This document shows, piece after piece, positions 1 to 10,303 of a stretch of 64,000 nt of DNA. Position numbers and translations under genes: made by a program. The stretch lies in NCBI RefSeq assembly GCF_003573695.1, contig NC_039362.1, positions 194,242,827-194,306,826 of the forward strand, written 5' to 3'. Below the pieces are notes generated by a model. It ran no database searches, was not told the DNA's origin, and saw only the letters and a list, made by a program, of their open reading frames with translations. Source of the DNA: Papaver somniferum. Lineage: Eukaryota > Streptophyta > Magnoliopsida > Ranunculales > Papaveraceae. Within the stretch, counting starts at the first letter, position 1; each line of letters opens with the position of its first letter.

Positions 1-831
1 AGCAAAAGCTCTATTTGACGATTCAGCAAGAAAGGATTTGTTTCGATCACTTATGACAGATTCTTCACTAAGAAGATTATTATGAAGTTCTAAGCTAGTG
101 ATCGGTGGATAACGATGACGCATCGATGTTGCAAATGGTATATAGTCAGAATTAAGAGCAGATAAGGTGACAACTACCAATTCTTTATCAGAAATAACTT
201 CACCAGCAGCAACAAGCTGATCAGAGATAGATTTGATTTCAGTAATTAAGGCAGGAATGGATTTATCACCTTGTTTGAGCGCCAAAAGCTTGGTTCGAAG
301 CTGAATAGTATGAGTTGATGAAGATCTTGCAAATCGTTCTTCAATGCTGAGTCAGAGTTGGTGTGATGTTGTAGATCCATCAAAATAAGCAATTACCGAA
401 TCGGAAATCGTAGAATGTAACCACATCAAGATCGTAGCGTCTTCATCAATCCAATCTACATAAAGAGGATTCTCAATTCCGTTGATTTCATTGCGATTGT
501 TAGTAAATTGAGGAGGACAAAAGTGAGATCCATCAAGAAATTTCATGAGTTTGTATTTTCGAATAACATGAAGAACGAGATTCTTCCAGATGAGAAAGTT
601 CGATTCAGTGAGTTTTAAAGAAACAAAGCTATGCAATTGATGAAGTGAAACCCTAGTAATGGAATTTGAAGTAGGATTATCCACTGTAGAGGTTGTAGAT
701 GATGGAAAGTCTTGAATCAACAGAGAAAAGAGAGAAAGCGGAAGAAAGAAGATCGAAAAACCCAAGAAAGAAGATCTTTCTCGGTCTGATACCATAGTAG
801 AATCAAGATTAAATGAAGAAGACCGACACAT
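1..831 (-). pseudogene. Ty1/copia gag (UBN2-type) N-terminal fragment, one internal stop
   Basis: Read on the minus strand from 831, this is the start of a copia-type gag, the nucleocapsid protein that packages element RNA. Diagnostic blocks are LTESNFLIWK followed by a KFLDG motif, typical of plant UBN2/copia gag. A TGA at 352-354 falls where the family usually has Trp after HQL. Past it the same frame stays open to the window edge, with recognisable blocks such as IEERFARSSS, LLALKQGDKS and VVTLSALNSDY. I therefore read one 276-codon gag segment with a single nonsense change rather than a 159-residue protein. The ATG at 831 lies in the putative LTR; a second in-frame ATG overlaps the primer binding site, so the true start is uncertain. 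Protease, integrase and RT would lie left of the window. Family call fairly sure; activity unlikely. Confidence 0.8.
783..794 (-). promoter_or_regulatory. Primer binding site, initiator tRNA-Met type (copia)
   Basis: The minus strand reads TGGTATCAGACC, matching 11 of 12 bases of the usual copia PBS complementary to initiator tRNA-Met (TGGTATCAGAGC). It sits directly upstream of the copia gag, in the right orientation, and fixes the end of the 5' LTR near 795. Confidence 0.7.
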
Positions 832-1015
832 TAAAAGGTGTGTGGTTGGTAGAGACCCATTAACAGCTCAACCAATGTTTGTAATACACGTGTAGATGTA
901 GTGAGTGGTGGATGCCGGCTATAATATGACTGGGACAGGCTGTGACTATGACTATGACTAGGACAGCTATTTGTTCGAACCTTCTTCATGTGTACGCTAT
1001 GCGCCACGTATAACA
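795..1015 (-). repeat. Putative short copia 5' LTR
   Basis: The PBS places an LTR end near 795. The first TG-type terminus upstream on the minus strand is TGTTATACGTGG starting at 1015, giving about 221 bp with a TATA-like CATATTATAG inside. The second LTR is outside the window, so the outer boundary is a guess. From 1016 to 1449 I see no gene or repeat. Confidence 0.35.
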
Positions 1016-1449
1016 GATTTTCTTAGGTTCAATTGAGAGTCTGAAACAAATATGCTACAAATTCAGATATATGCTTTATTCCTTGTACTACTGGGATCCT
1101 TGACTTTGCCTGCATGTACTTAATGGATTCCTATGTATACACATCAGATTTCTTCCATTGAAATAAGATTGCGTCACTAACACAATGCATAATTTAAAGA
1201 GCAATATAGCTTAACCCAACATTAAAAACACTGCCATATAGTTGGATTGATGATATAAAGACAGAATAAAGCAATCCATCTACATACATTACTCACTACA
1301 CAGTTTCAATAACGCAAAGGTTAATTATCCAATTTCAAAATGAAAATTACAGGTCTATAAAATGATTATGAATAACCAGCATGTAGGTGTGTATGCAAGG
1401 ATCTCATCCTTCTTAGCTGTTCCGAAGGCTGATCATGGCTCTTTAATTA

Positions 1450-1746
1450 TCATTTTCTCAACTTGTACGGGCTATATTTTTTTTTTGTATCTTCTTCCCC
1501 TAATTCCTTCAACGAGACTAACGTATTCTTGTGAGGCAGTACTTGGACTACCGGTTTCTTCAAATCCACAAGCCATTTCGAGGTTGAAGCTTCTTTTGGG
1601 TCGTAAACATAGAGACACTCATTCGCGCAGCATAAAACACCATCACTCTTTGTAATGGCTAATAATTGTTTTTCATTATTACCAATCCTAATAAAATGTT
1701 TAGTCCAAATTAACCCAACACTGATGTTCCTCCTCTTGATCTTTCC
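1450..1746 (-). pseudogene. F-box-associated-domain protein, C-terminal remnant
   Basis: The minus strand is open for 98 codons without an ATG and has protein-like content, including TKHFIRIG, LLAITKSDGVLCC, LYVYDPKEAST, and a tail HKNTLVSLKELGEE. The pattern of a Trp-containing strand, then 'LLAITKSDG-V-L', then 'YDP' resembles the C-terminal blade of plant F-box-associated (type 1/3) domains, which form the substrate-binding part of SCF ubiquitin ligases. Upstream, a TAA at 1747-1749 ends the frame, while the neighbouring frame reads RKDQEEEHQCW, suggesting a frameshift near 1715. No F-box motif is visible nearby. I call it a decayed gene end; the family assignment rests on pattern memory only. 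Confidence 0.4.
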
Positions 1747-2075
1747 TTAATAGCCATATGTAACGCCAGCAGACTACTACATTATGTACGTTATATACTT
1801 GCATAGCAACAAACAAAAACCCATCCAGAGCCCCTATTTTATCAACAGAACCGCAACAAAGATCTTCTGGTGGGTAATGAGGTAGTGAAAGATTTTCGAA
1901 ACTTCTCCTCAGCCAAATTGAAGGTCACAATCATTTCTAATTTTATGTCGTACCAATAAAGAGCTTTTCGTCGACAAACGTAGGTGGCGCCCAAACACCT
2001 CGACTGCACAGATAATCATCGAATCACACAGATTTAACAACTGCTTTTAGCATAAATCAGAAGGGGAAAAAAGGG

Positions 2076-2270
2076 TTAAAAAATTGAAGAAACCCTTGCC
2101 CTTTCACCAGCGAAAGCACCAATGATGATGACGGTAACGTAAACGGAATTTCTAGGCATGAATAATTTGTATGCGCTTTCATAAAAGCCTCCTGTTTTGG
2201 GAGCTGGTTTCTTAAAGACACCGTTTTTCGTCGGGGAACTGTTGCTCTTTGTATCTATGACCATCTCCAT
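2076..2270 (-). pseudogene. Cytochrome bc1 complex subunit 9 (QCR9)-like, truncated
   Basis: A 64-residue minus-strand frame contains GGFYESAYKLFMPRNSVYV and then IIIGAFAGERA, a clear match to the core of plant QCR9, the small single-helix subunit of mitochondrial complex III (the family has K/R-RNSVYVTFIIAGAFFGERA). The family continues with about 30 more residues starting VDYGVHKLWE; here the frame runs RVSSIF then TAA, and I find no second exon in the next 2 kb of the minus strand. I chose the ATG at 2270 (MEMVID); the frame is open further upstream to 2438, but that part is made by a 96-bp tandem duplication. Either a truncated copy or an exon 1 with a lost partner. It lies between the F-box remnant and a hAT-like element. 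Confidence 0.6.
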
Positions 2271-2276
2271 GGCATG

Positions 2277-2467
2277 GATCGAAAAAAGAAAGAAGAAATA
2301 AAAAGTGAAAAATTTCACAGCCATCCACCATGGCATGGGCAAGGCCTCGTAGGCATACGCACAGCTTAGGTGGATCGAAAAAAGAAAGAAGAAACAAAAA
2401 GTTAAAAATTTCACAGCCATCCACCATGGCATGGGCACGGCCTCATAGGCATACGCACAGCTTAGGG
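2277..2467. repeat. 96-bp tandem duplication, two copies
   Basis: The segment from GATCGAAAAAAG at 2277 recurs at 2373 with few changes, through the ATGGCATGGGC and CATACGCACAGCTTAGG blocks. The period of 96 bp is a multiple of three, so on the minus strand it extends the QCR9-like frame with two copies of the hydrophobic stretch MPMPWWMAVKF. Confidence 0.85.
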
Positions 2468-2585
2468 CTTAGGCTTAGGTCTTATGCAACTGCACCACAG
2501 CTACTGTACATGCAGTTCACGGTGGAAGCTTCAATGTTGAAGCCTATAAAAAAAATGAAATTTGTCATCTCTACGATGTGTGGAC

Positions 2586-3732
2586 CAATGTAGTTAATAT
2601 CGGATACCGGTTTGTCTCGGCCGAGGACCGGTACACTGGGACAACATTGTATCGGGGAGATCTCGGTTTCAAATATCGGTGTAATATCGGTTCTATATAT
2701 ATATATAATTTATATTGTTTCATAAAAAATTAGACAAGATAAAAATGTATCAATTTTAGAAAAACAAAACAAGTTCATTCAAAACATAAGAGCCGACATG
2801 TGAAGTTCAAATTGGGAAAAGGGGAGCAACTTCATAACTTTAAAGTTCACTATATAGAATGATAATTAAACAGGGACATTACATTTTTAATCAAATTCAT
2901 TTGATTCATCATAGATATCATAATCTTCCGTAGCTCCATCATCTCCACCAAATAGTCCATAATTAGAGTCGCACATCAAATCATCAGTATCATATCCATC
3001 GTATTAAGAACATAGGATTGGACAAGTAAAAGAATTTGTAGTACCCAACATGGACTTGCTAAACCACCTCCAAGTGAGCTACCAGCCTGCATGATATACT
3101 CTTAAAGGATGGAAAAGTTAAATCTTAGTCAAAATGTGCTAGAAAGTGACTATCAATAACATAAGGCAGTAAAAGGATGTCACAATAATCAACTCTGCTA
3201 ATCCCAAATCCTGAGTGAAACGAAAAATTGCTACTGCAGTGTGTAATGCCCAGTGTAAAGGAACAAAATCAAACCACAGAGAAGGAAATCTAATACAAAA
3301 ATGTATCAAGATTTAACAAATAATTCATCAAAGAATAATTAGATACAAATCACAGCAAAAGAAGAAATTAACTATCAAAACCCTAACCTCTTGTTAACAG
3401 ATCGACCATCAATTGAATCTCGCCATTGACATTAAGAAGAAAAAAAAACGGCTGCCAAGAAAGGTTTCTGAAGATTTTTATGCCAAAAATTTCGATGAGA
3501 TTTAGGGATTTTATCCTTCCCTTCATTTAAAATTCCTAAATTGACCTGACGTTCACAAAAAATTCCGAAACTGTCCCATATCGGGAAAACCGGACTGTAT
3601 CGTTTCGTATATATCGGCCGATATTATCGGCTAAATATCGTACCGTGATATTTGTGTTTTCGTTTCGCTCTAACACCGGTACACGAAATTCCGCCGATAT
3701 TTCGGCCGGTACAAGCGAAATTGACTACATTG
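2586..3732. mobile_element. hAT-like non-autonomous transposon (MITE), TSD GTGTGGAC
   Basis: Ends are inverted: CAATGTAGTTAAT at 2586 and the complement of CAATGTAGTCAAT ending at 3732. They are flanked by a perfect 8-bp duplication GTGTGGAC at 2578-2585 and 3733-3740. Eight-bp duplications and short terminal repeats point to the hAT superfamily. Sub-terminal regions are rich in ATATCGG/CCGATAT motifs in both orientations. There is no transposase frame in its 1147 bp, so movement would need a partner element. Confidence 0.8.
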
Positions 3733-3740
3733 GTGTGGAC

Positions 3741-4048
3741 AAAACAATTTAGCCTAAAGGCAGTGTAAGCAGTCCAAAACTAGAAGCCTTCTATTTCTCC
3801 TTGAGGTCTCCAGTTCGAATCCGAGAAGAGACCATTTTTCAGAAAAGAAAAAACAACTCATTCCTCTTTCTTTCTTTGAAGTAATTACAGTCCCTCTCAC
3901 CATCTCCTTGGTTGTAAGTACACAAGTAGCAAGGAGAGTGTGGATAAAATGGATACCATATTCAAGAAACTGCTTGTTTGATCATGTTCCTTGGAATCTA
4001 AGAATCTATTATCTCAAGGAGGTGTTAATCTTGAAGACAGTAAAATAC
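3741..4048. other. Short spacer without a gene
   Basis: About 300 bp between two DNA transposons. Nothing coding is visible. A tRNA B-box-like GTTCGAATCC occurs at 3813-3822 but no convincing SINE structure surrounds it. The last eight bases, TAAAATAC, are the target duplication of the next element. Confidence 0.5.
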
Positions 4049-4585
4049 CAGGGCTTAATTGGGGGCTCCGAAAACTAATTAGGGGCCCTAGATTCCTATC
4101 CCCACTCATGGGAGGAGGATAAGGGGTGTCTAAATACAACGAAAAGACTAGATTACGCCAACCCTTAGGATTGTGACACATGTCAACCTATTAATTTTTA
4201 TTTTTTTGTTTTTTTTAGTTTTAATTTTTTTAATTTTAACTTTTTTATCTTTTTTAGTTTTAATTTTTTTATTTGTTATTTTTTTAAATCTTTTTGCCGA
4301 GATTTATATGAAAAATCGTCGTGGTAGTGAAGTGTTTCATTGACGACTCTCAAGAGTTGTTACTATTTCAAAAACGACCTCAAGAGTCGTCATTGTTTCA
4401 TGGACCACCCTCAAGAGTCGTTAATGATTGAAAAACGACCCTCAAGAGAGAGTCGTCATTGTTTCGATGACGACCCTAAACAGTCGTTAATGCATATAAA
4501 AGGGTCGTTATCTTCTCCGAAGAGTCATTAATGGCGGAAAAATACATCAAAGGGTCGTCATGGTCTTATTCAATACTATTACGAC

Positions 4586-5838
4586 TAAGGCTGCACAAGA
4601 CCCGGTCTGGAACCGATGAACCGGTCTGGAACCGATGAACCGGTCTGGAACCGATGAACCGGTCTGGAACCGATGAACCGGTCTGGAGCCGGAAAAACCG
4701 GACCGCAACCATACCGGAATCGGTGGAGCCGGTACAGGGAATAGGATATAAGAACCGGTGTATACCGGGACAGGTACCGGTTCTGCTATGATTCCCGGCC
4801 ACCCCGGTACCCATAGAACCGATCACCCTTGATAAAAATTGTAGATTTTAATCCGGCTGTTGATTTTAGGTTAAGGCTAATTACCTCTTTCACTCGCTTC
4901 ATCTCTTTTTATGCTTCTTTTTTTCCCGTACCACCACCGAGTACACCAGTAATCAAACGTCAATATTCCCATCACCGAGTCCACCACCTTCATCTCTTTC
5001 AATACCAGCTGTATTACTAAATGGTTCATTAACTTCTTAGATTTATTCATCATCTTTTTCTTCCTCTTCTTTTATTTCTTTAGTTCTTCTTCTTCTACAC
5101 GTAAGTCATTTAGTTTTGGGTAATTCAGTCATAAATTGATTTAGGGTTTTGGTTAGTTGTATGTTTGATTTGTAATAAATTGATTCATGGGTTGTATAGA
5201 TTGATTTAGGGTTTTGGAATTGGGAACTAGGGTTTATCAGAATCTGAAATTGAAGAAAGGGTTCTGCTGATTGAAAAGATGAATTGATTCCGTGATGGGT
5301 ATTAGGTTGATTCAAGAATTAGGGTTGATGTTTCTGGGAGTTGACTGATAATAGTGATATAACGGTGGAGTTGGTGTTGAAGTGAATCAAGCACAGAGAA
5401 AGGAAGAATTGATCTGGGTTTAGAATGTTGAGTTGGGTACTCTCTAATTTGTGTTAATGAAAAATCCTTGTGATTTTTATTGCAGATTGTTTGATGTTCT
5501 CTATTTTTACTTGTTTAATTTGTAATATATACAATCAATTGTCTGTGAAGCGAGTTTTTGCACACAACCTGTTTGTGTTAATGCCTCAAACAAAATTTGG
5601 GTGTTGTGTGATGCTAGTATTACTCAATTTCTACTTTCAGTGTCATTGATTATGTTGTGCAACAAATATTGAAGGTAAAAACCCGGTACCGGTCAGTACC
5701 GGACTGGTCTTATAGGTACAGGTACAACTCCAAGTACATGTACAGGTACCGGTCCTCAAAACGAAGACCCAGTCAACTCCAGGTACAGGTACCGAGTTCA
5801 TAAGATACCCGGACTGTACCGTCCCATATGCAGCCCTA
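4586..5838. mobile_element. Nested hAT-like element, TSD ATTACGAC
   Basis: Begins TAAGGCTGCAC at 4586 and ends, on the other strand, TAGGGCTGCATATGGG at 5838, a TAGGGCTGCA-type hAT terminus. Perfect 8-bp duplications ATTACGAC lie at 4578-4585 and 5839-5846. Sub-terminal regions are rich in GGTACCGG/ACCGGT motifs. No transposase frame is seen in the AT-rich centre (about 4830-5690). Confidence 0.8.
4602..4693. repeat. 19-bp tandem repeat, about 4.8 copies
   Basis: The unit CCGGTCTGGAACCGATGAA starts at 4602, 4621, 4640, 4659 and partly at 4678. It lies just inside the left end of the nested hAT-like element, where sub-terminal repeats usually serve as transposase binding sites. Confidence 0.9.
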
Positions 5839-6345
5839 ATTACGACCCTTTAATGTACTTCCGCCATTAATAACTCTCCGAAGATAATAACGACCCTTTT
5901 ATATGCGTTAACGACTGCTTAGAGTCGTCATTGTTTCAATGACGATTCTTGAGGGTCGTTTTTGAAGCATAGTGACTCTTGAGGGTCGTCAATGAAACAA
6001 TGACGACTCTTGGAGGTCGTTTTTAAATAGTAACGACTCTTGAGAGTCGTCAATAAAACACTTCACCTCCATGACGATTTTTCACACAAATCTGGACAAA
6101 GAAAAGAATTAAAAAAAAGAAAAAAAGAAATTGCAAACAAAAGATTTGAAAAAAAAAGGTTAAAATCAAATTAAGTAAATTAACAACTAATTAACTCAAT
6201 TATCACTAATGATTTGAGAGTAGTTTAGTCATTTTTAAAAAAAATGAGATAAGAGATAACCCTAATTACTATTTTATGACCTTTTTATCTTGTAGCTAGG
6301 GGCCCTAATTATTTTCCAAGGCCCCAATTGAACCCTGTAAAGTAC

Positions 6346-6833
6346 TCCGGCGCATTTACATGTGTATCTGAACCGATACCCAAACTTCAGCTTGATATTT
6401 TCTGAGGTTGCACCTAAGCAAGGTCTTAAGCCCACAAATTCACAACATTATATCTACGGTCACCAAAATCTTGGGGGTTGGCTCAACACACAACACGCCA
6501 AAACTCGCATCACTTTAAACTGTCCGTCTACCAGTTTGAATATACTCCGGAGCTGCATAGCCTACTGTGCCCGCAACCTGCTTAAACAAATACACTACAA
6601 AAAATTAACAACCAGTGTGAGAGTATGTGTCTGCACATTGACTTAGTGGTTAATGACTTGGGCCAATCTCAATGAATGCCATATCTGGGACATGGTCTGA
6701 TGATCAGTCAAACGTCAATTTAGCACAATCATGAATCATTGAGTTGTTCTCATTGTGTGTCTCAAGAAAATTTCTTATATCTACATTTGAGAGAAGAGCA
6801 TGTGTGAACACTCAAATCACGAAGACATACGAA
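6346..6833. other. Intergenic stretch, no gene recognised
   Basis: About 490 bp between the foldback element and the LTR of element C. A plus-strand frame of 94 codons at 6362-6646 has no recognisable domain. CACTACAAAAAA at 6594 resembles a CACTA transposon end, but no partner end or 3-bp duplication was found. TGTGAGAGTATG at about 6615 is an alternative left end for the C LTR. Confidence 0.4.
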
Positions 6834-7466
6834 TGCTCACAACCAATCATCGTAATCTAGAGTGATTTGTGATGATGATATCTTAGTGTCGATTCCTTGG
6901 CTCAAAACCTTCGGGTTTATCACAGACTCATCTAACAACTCCGTGCGGGGCGTTTGCGTACGGGATATAGGTAAAAACAAAGAAAACAATACATACAAGT
7001 AAAGATTCATGGGGTTAGGCAAATATAAAGTGCTGAAATATAAACAAGACCGAGGTTTACGTGGTTCAGCACTAAGGCCTACGTCCACGGGGTTTGTTGT
7101 TTCACTATGTTCTTCACGGTTACAAGAGTAGTCGAATGACTTTTGGGTTTACATGTCCTCTTCTAAAGGATTAACTTACACTCAAAATATTTCTCTCTCC
7201 TTCCCTTCCTGATTTTTCCGATCCCCCTTCCTCTTGGTGGAGAGGGGGTATTTATAGGGTTAGAGTGTGGGATCCATCTCTGAAGGCCGTTGGAACCTTA
7301 TCTTCTTGTGTCTTGTGTCCATCACGCAGAGGTCTGCGTTTGCCACTTGATCACGCAGAGACATCCTCGCTCGTCCCACGGGTTGATCGACACGTGTACT
7401 GCTCAGAGTGTTTAATGCGGGAGTTGAGATGCCTGCTCGTTGTCAGACAAGTGTCTTCTGCCCCTG
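6834..7466 (-). mobile_element. Element C (Tat lineage), 3' LTR, R/U5 and part of U3
   Basis: This is one half of a minus-strand LTR; the other half is at 39494-39680, separated by the D array and its CCCTG target duplication (7462-7466 here). The minus strand has a TATA box TATAAATA at 7256-7249 after CCC and before a pyrimidine/purine-rich leader, the usual layout of an LTR promoter. The right-hand half ends at a polypurine tract next to the antisense ORF of C. The left end is uncertain: TGCTCAC at 6834 and TGTGAGAG near 6615 are both possible TG termini, and the second LTR lies outside the window. Confidence 0.55.
7249..7256 (-). promoter_or_regulatory. TATA box of the C LTR
   Basis: TATAAATA on the minus strand, embedded in CCCTATAAATACCCCC, would start transcription leftward around 7220. 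It is intact, but the upstream U3 has been moved 32 kb away by the D array insertion. Confidence 0.6.
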
Positions 7467-9100
7467 TGTTAGTTTTTCAAATAGTGATTGTAGTAGTGGT
7501 AAAAACTGGGTCTTTTCAGACTTGTGAAGAAAACAATTTTTATAGATTTAAATTAAACAGGCAACTAAATAAAATAATTCAAAGTTTTGGAGAAAAACAC
7601 CAAGACTAGGATTCCACCAATGACCATTTTAATAGTAAACTTTAAATAGTTCTTATGCAATTTTATCTTTAAAATCAATTCTAATATTTGCCTCAAATAA
7701 GTTTTTGAAGTAATAATTGTAATTAAAAAGTATAAAACATCAAAAGTTACTAAAACCCAGCATGCTTCATCAAGTCAATTCACAATTACTCAATTAAAAC
7801 TATTAATTCAATTTTAATTCGTGCAAATAATCAAATAATAATATTGCAAATAAATATAAAAATTAGAATTATACCAATAAATTACCAATGGCTTCCTCCG
7901 TCGTCTCGGCTAATGGGTTTAGCTCCTCATCCCAAAAACACACTCACAAGATAAATTCATGGCTAAAATAGATGTTTTTATTGATGATTATATGATGAAA
8001 TAGGAATTAGCAACGCTGTAGTGGTGTTACAGCGCCACTGTTACAAAAGAGTATGGTAATTTAAGACTGCTGTAAACGATAACTATCTACTGCTGTGAAA
8101 CAACGACAGTGGTATGACAATAAGTCTGCTGAAGAACGACTGACTCTGCGAGTCTGTTCTTCGTGTTCTTCAGAAGCTTTAATGGCAGCAGCAGCAGCAG
8201 CGTTGTCTCCTCTATAATTGCTTCTCCTAGGCTCTCATCGACTCTAAACTCTCTCCTAAAGGTTTCTAACCTTTCTTTAATGTAAACCAACACTTATATA
8301 TCCTTCATATTCCCTAGAAACTCGATCAAATTCGAGAATAAATCTCTTATTCTTCACGTGCAGTTTGAACAATAATTCCATCTGTCGATCTTTGTATGCG
8401 TCTGTGAGCTATTCTATTGCTCCCAAAATCTTCTCCGACTTGAACTCAACTGTTTTGAAGTATATCCCACGCAAGAATATCTCCCAAATCTTTCAAACCA
8501 ATTCAAAACCCTAAACAGGGACCGTGTGCACTGTCTTGACTTTGTGTGGATTTTGTGACTTATCCAGCCCAATTAGATGGGTCTAATCGCTTCTAACAGG
8601 TCCCTTATGTCTTGTAGAGTCCGTGGGTATCAAATTTGCCCATTGAATCGCCTGCTAGGTCGCTCAAATCCTTGATCCAAAACTGTTGACGCTGCTGCCT
8701 TTTTTCCCGCCAAAATTTTCTTTTGAATTTGAGAAGTTGACCTCCCCTTATCTGTGGCTGGTCTCCCTTTAGCAGATGCCTGGAAATGGGTCACCTCTTA
8801 GTAATTAGGTTACCCCTTATCCAAAATCAAGGGTCCGTATAGCAAGTGTCCTCTGGGGCATTTTCCGCATTTTTTTTCGGGGTTCCTCCGGGGTATTTCT
8901 GGGATACTTCCGGTACACTTCTGAGGCGCTTCCGGTACGTTATCAACGGAGGTCCAAATGCCACATTTTTAGCCAAATTCGCCGCAAGATATTATTTTCC
9001 AAAAACACCTACAAATACATAAAATAACCAAATAAGTACAATATCGAGTACTAACAATATATACAAATGAGCTATATTAGACACATAAATGCGTCTATCA
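7467..9100 (-). repeat. D array LTR1, full length (1634 bp)
   Basis: Minus-strand LTR from TGATAGACGC (9100) to CTAACA (7467). A TATA box TATATAAG lies at 8300-8293. Just downstream is a 68-codon frame (8293-8087) starting MLVYIKERLE, repeated exactly in LTR3 and LTR4; it includes a CTG repeat that gives a run of leucines. Nearly identical to LTR3 and LTR4. Confidence 0.85.
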
Positions 9101-9115
9101 AATACCCCCAAACTT
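9101..9115 (-). promoter_or_regulatory. Polypurine tract of D segment 1
   Basis: AAGTTTGGGGGTATT on the minus strand directly abuts the LTR start TGATAG. It is the expected plus-strand primer for reverse transcription and recurs at every LTR start in the array and, as AGGTTTGGGGGTATT, in Athila elements A and B. Confidence 0.75.
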
Positions 9116-10303
9116 ATTATTTGCTAGTCCCGAGCAAATCAAAACTACAAAATAAAATCCTAACTCACTGTCGCAGGCATCGTCGATTGGATTTAGCGTA
9201 TGCAATAAGCCTTTAAACCCCTAGGTGGCCCTAGTGGCCGAGTTATAGTCTCGGGAGGGCTTACCAGAGATATACCCACAAAACATGTACTCCAGACCTT
9301 AGCTATCTACACAGAATCTTGGAAGGCACTAAAGAATCTCCTTGGTTGGCATACTTATTGACTACAGGAAGAAGTACCCTGATGCGAAATTCCAATTGCT
9401 GTACACGAGTTTGCACTCAAGCATACTAAAATTCATATAAAGTGACAGAGCTCTACTCAGATAGTTGCACTATGGACATCATATTCGGAGTCAAAACTAA
9501 TCACATGGATAGATCAAGAAGATGGATATAGAAAACATAGATGGTTTTGATGTTTACTAAGTGAACGACGTTTCCCATATCTGTCTGAAGGCCTCCGCCA
9601 AAATGAACCTATCCTAATGGATTGAGATACCAGTCTGACTAATATCAACACACTGGCATATACAAGGGTACCAGTGGTCGACTTTATTGAATTTATTCCT
9701 TTTGGTCAAATGGTCTGGTCTCAATTTTTTTTCATCTTTTTTTTTTTTTTTTTTTCATGGTATCTCAATCACTCTAATTCACCCTAGCATTGGTAACAAC
9801 TTGAATCGTGGGCCCCACCTATCACTTAGAGAAACATAGTTTAAAAACAAAATAAAATAAAAATAGAAGTGAAAAGGACTCAACGAGATATGGTGAAACT
9901 ATCATGTTATTTCTAACATCTGAGCTCTGTGCTTTTATGAATAGACTCTTTAGATGTTTCCATCTAATCAGATTGGTTCCTCAAACTCCTACAATCAAAA
10001 TGCTTCCATCCACTTAGATTAGTTAGTGCAATCCTCAATAGGCATAAATTTCTAGGCTCTGGAGTTTATTTATTGCAACTAAAAGCTAACAAAAAGTGTT
10101 TCTTCCCCACCCCCAAACTTAAATCTTACATTGTCCTCAATGTTCTAAGGATGAAAATAAAAGCATGAACAAGGAGAAACTATTACCACTTGAGGGAAAA
10201 GAAATAAGGAAGGATATTACCGTATCACATGAACGCGGGAGCCTCCCAGTAAATGCTAAATTTATAGTCATTAGCTAGACATCAAATACCTCAAAAAGAA
10301 TTT
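9116..10303 (-). other. D segment 1, 3' non-coding internal region
   Basis: No gene. It holds a T-rich tract (about 9725-9756), and at 10109-10143 the complement of ACATTGAGGACAATGT followed by a second AAGTTTGGGGGT motif. Unlike segments 2 to 6, it has a single copy of the block GGTACCAGTGGTCGA, as does segment 7. Confidence 0.6.

Larger units (their letters stand above)
4313..6085. repeat. Inverted arms of the foldback element (4313-4577 and 5847-6085)
   Basis: The left arm from AAAAATCGTCGTGG to the CATAAAAGGGTCGT region pairs with the complement of the right arm block by block, in the same order and with roughly 15 percent mismatch by eye. The only long unpaired piece between them is the nested element at 4586-5838. 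Confidence 0.75.
4049..6337. mobile_element. hAT-like foldback transposon with long inverted arms
   Basis: The termini are CAGGGCTTAATTGGGG at 4049 and, on the other strand, CAGGGTTCAATTGGGG ending at 6337. CAGGG ends and an 8-bp duplication with one mismatch (TAAAATAC at 4041-4048, TAAAGTAC at 6338-6345) fit hAT. The similarity continues inward, so the element without its nested insert would be about 1030 bp, nearly all of it one hairpin. The arms hold degenerate repeats around ACGACYCTYAAGAGTCGT, a partly palindromic motif. No transposase is present. Confidence 0.75.

Noticed and set aside
1362..1655. 97-codon plus-strand frame
   Set aside because: Lies opposite the F-box-like remnant, which has far more protein-like content; treated as a shadow.
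3745..3830. Possible tRNA-derived SINE (B-box-like GTTCGAATCC at 3813)
   Set aside because: No convincing A box at tRNA spacing, no A-tail and no target duplication seen.
6594..6610. CACTACAAAAAA resembling a CACTA transposon end
   Set aside because: No inverted partner and no 3-bp duplication found within the window.
8087..8293. 68-residue minus-strand ORF repeated exactly in LTR1, LTR3 and LTR4
   Set aside because: The three LTRs are near identical everywhere, so identity gives no evidence of selection; it lies in the R/U5 leader and has no known domain.
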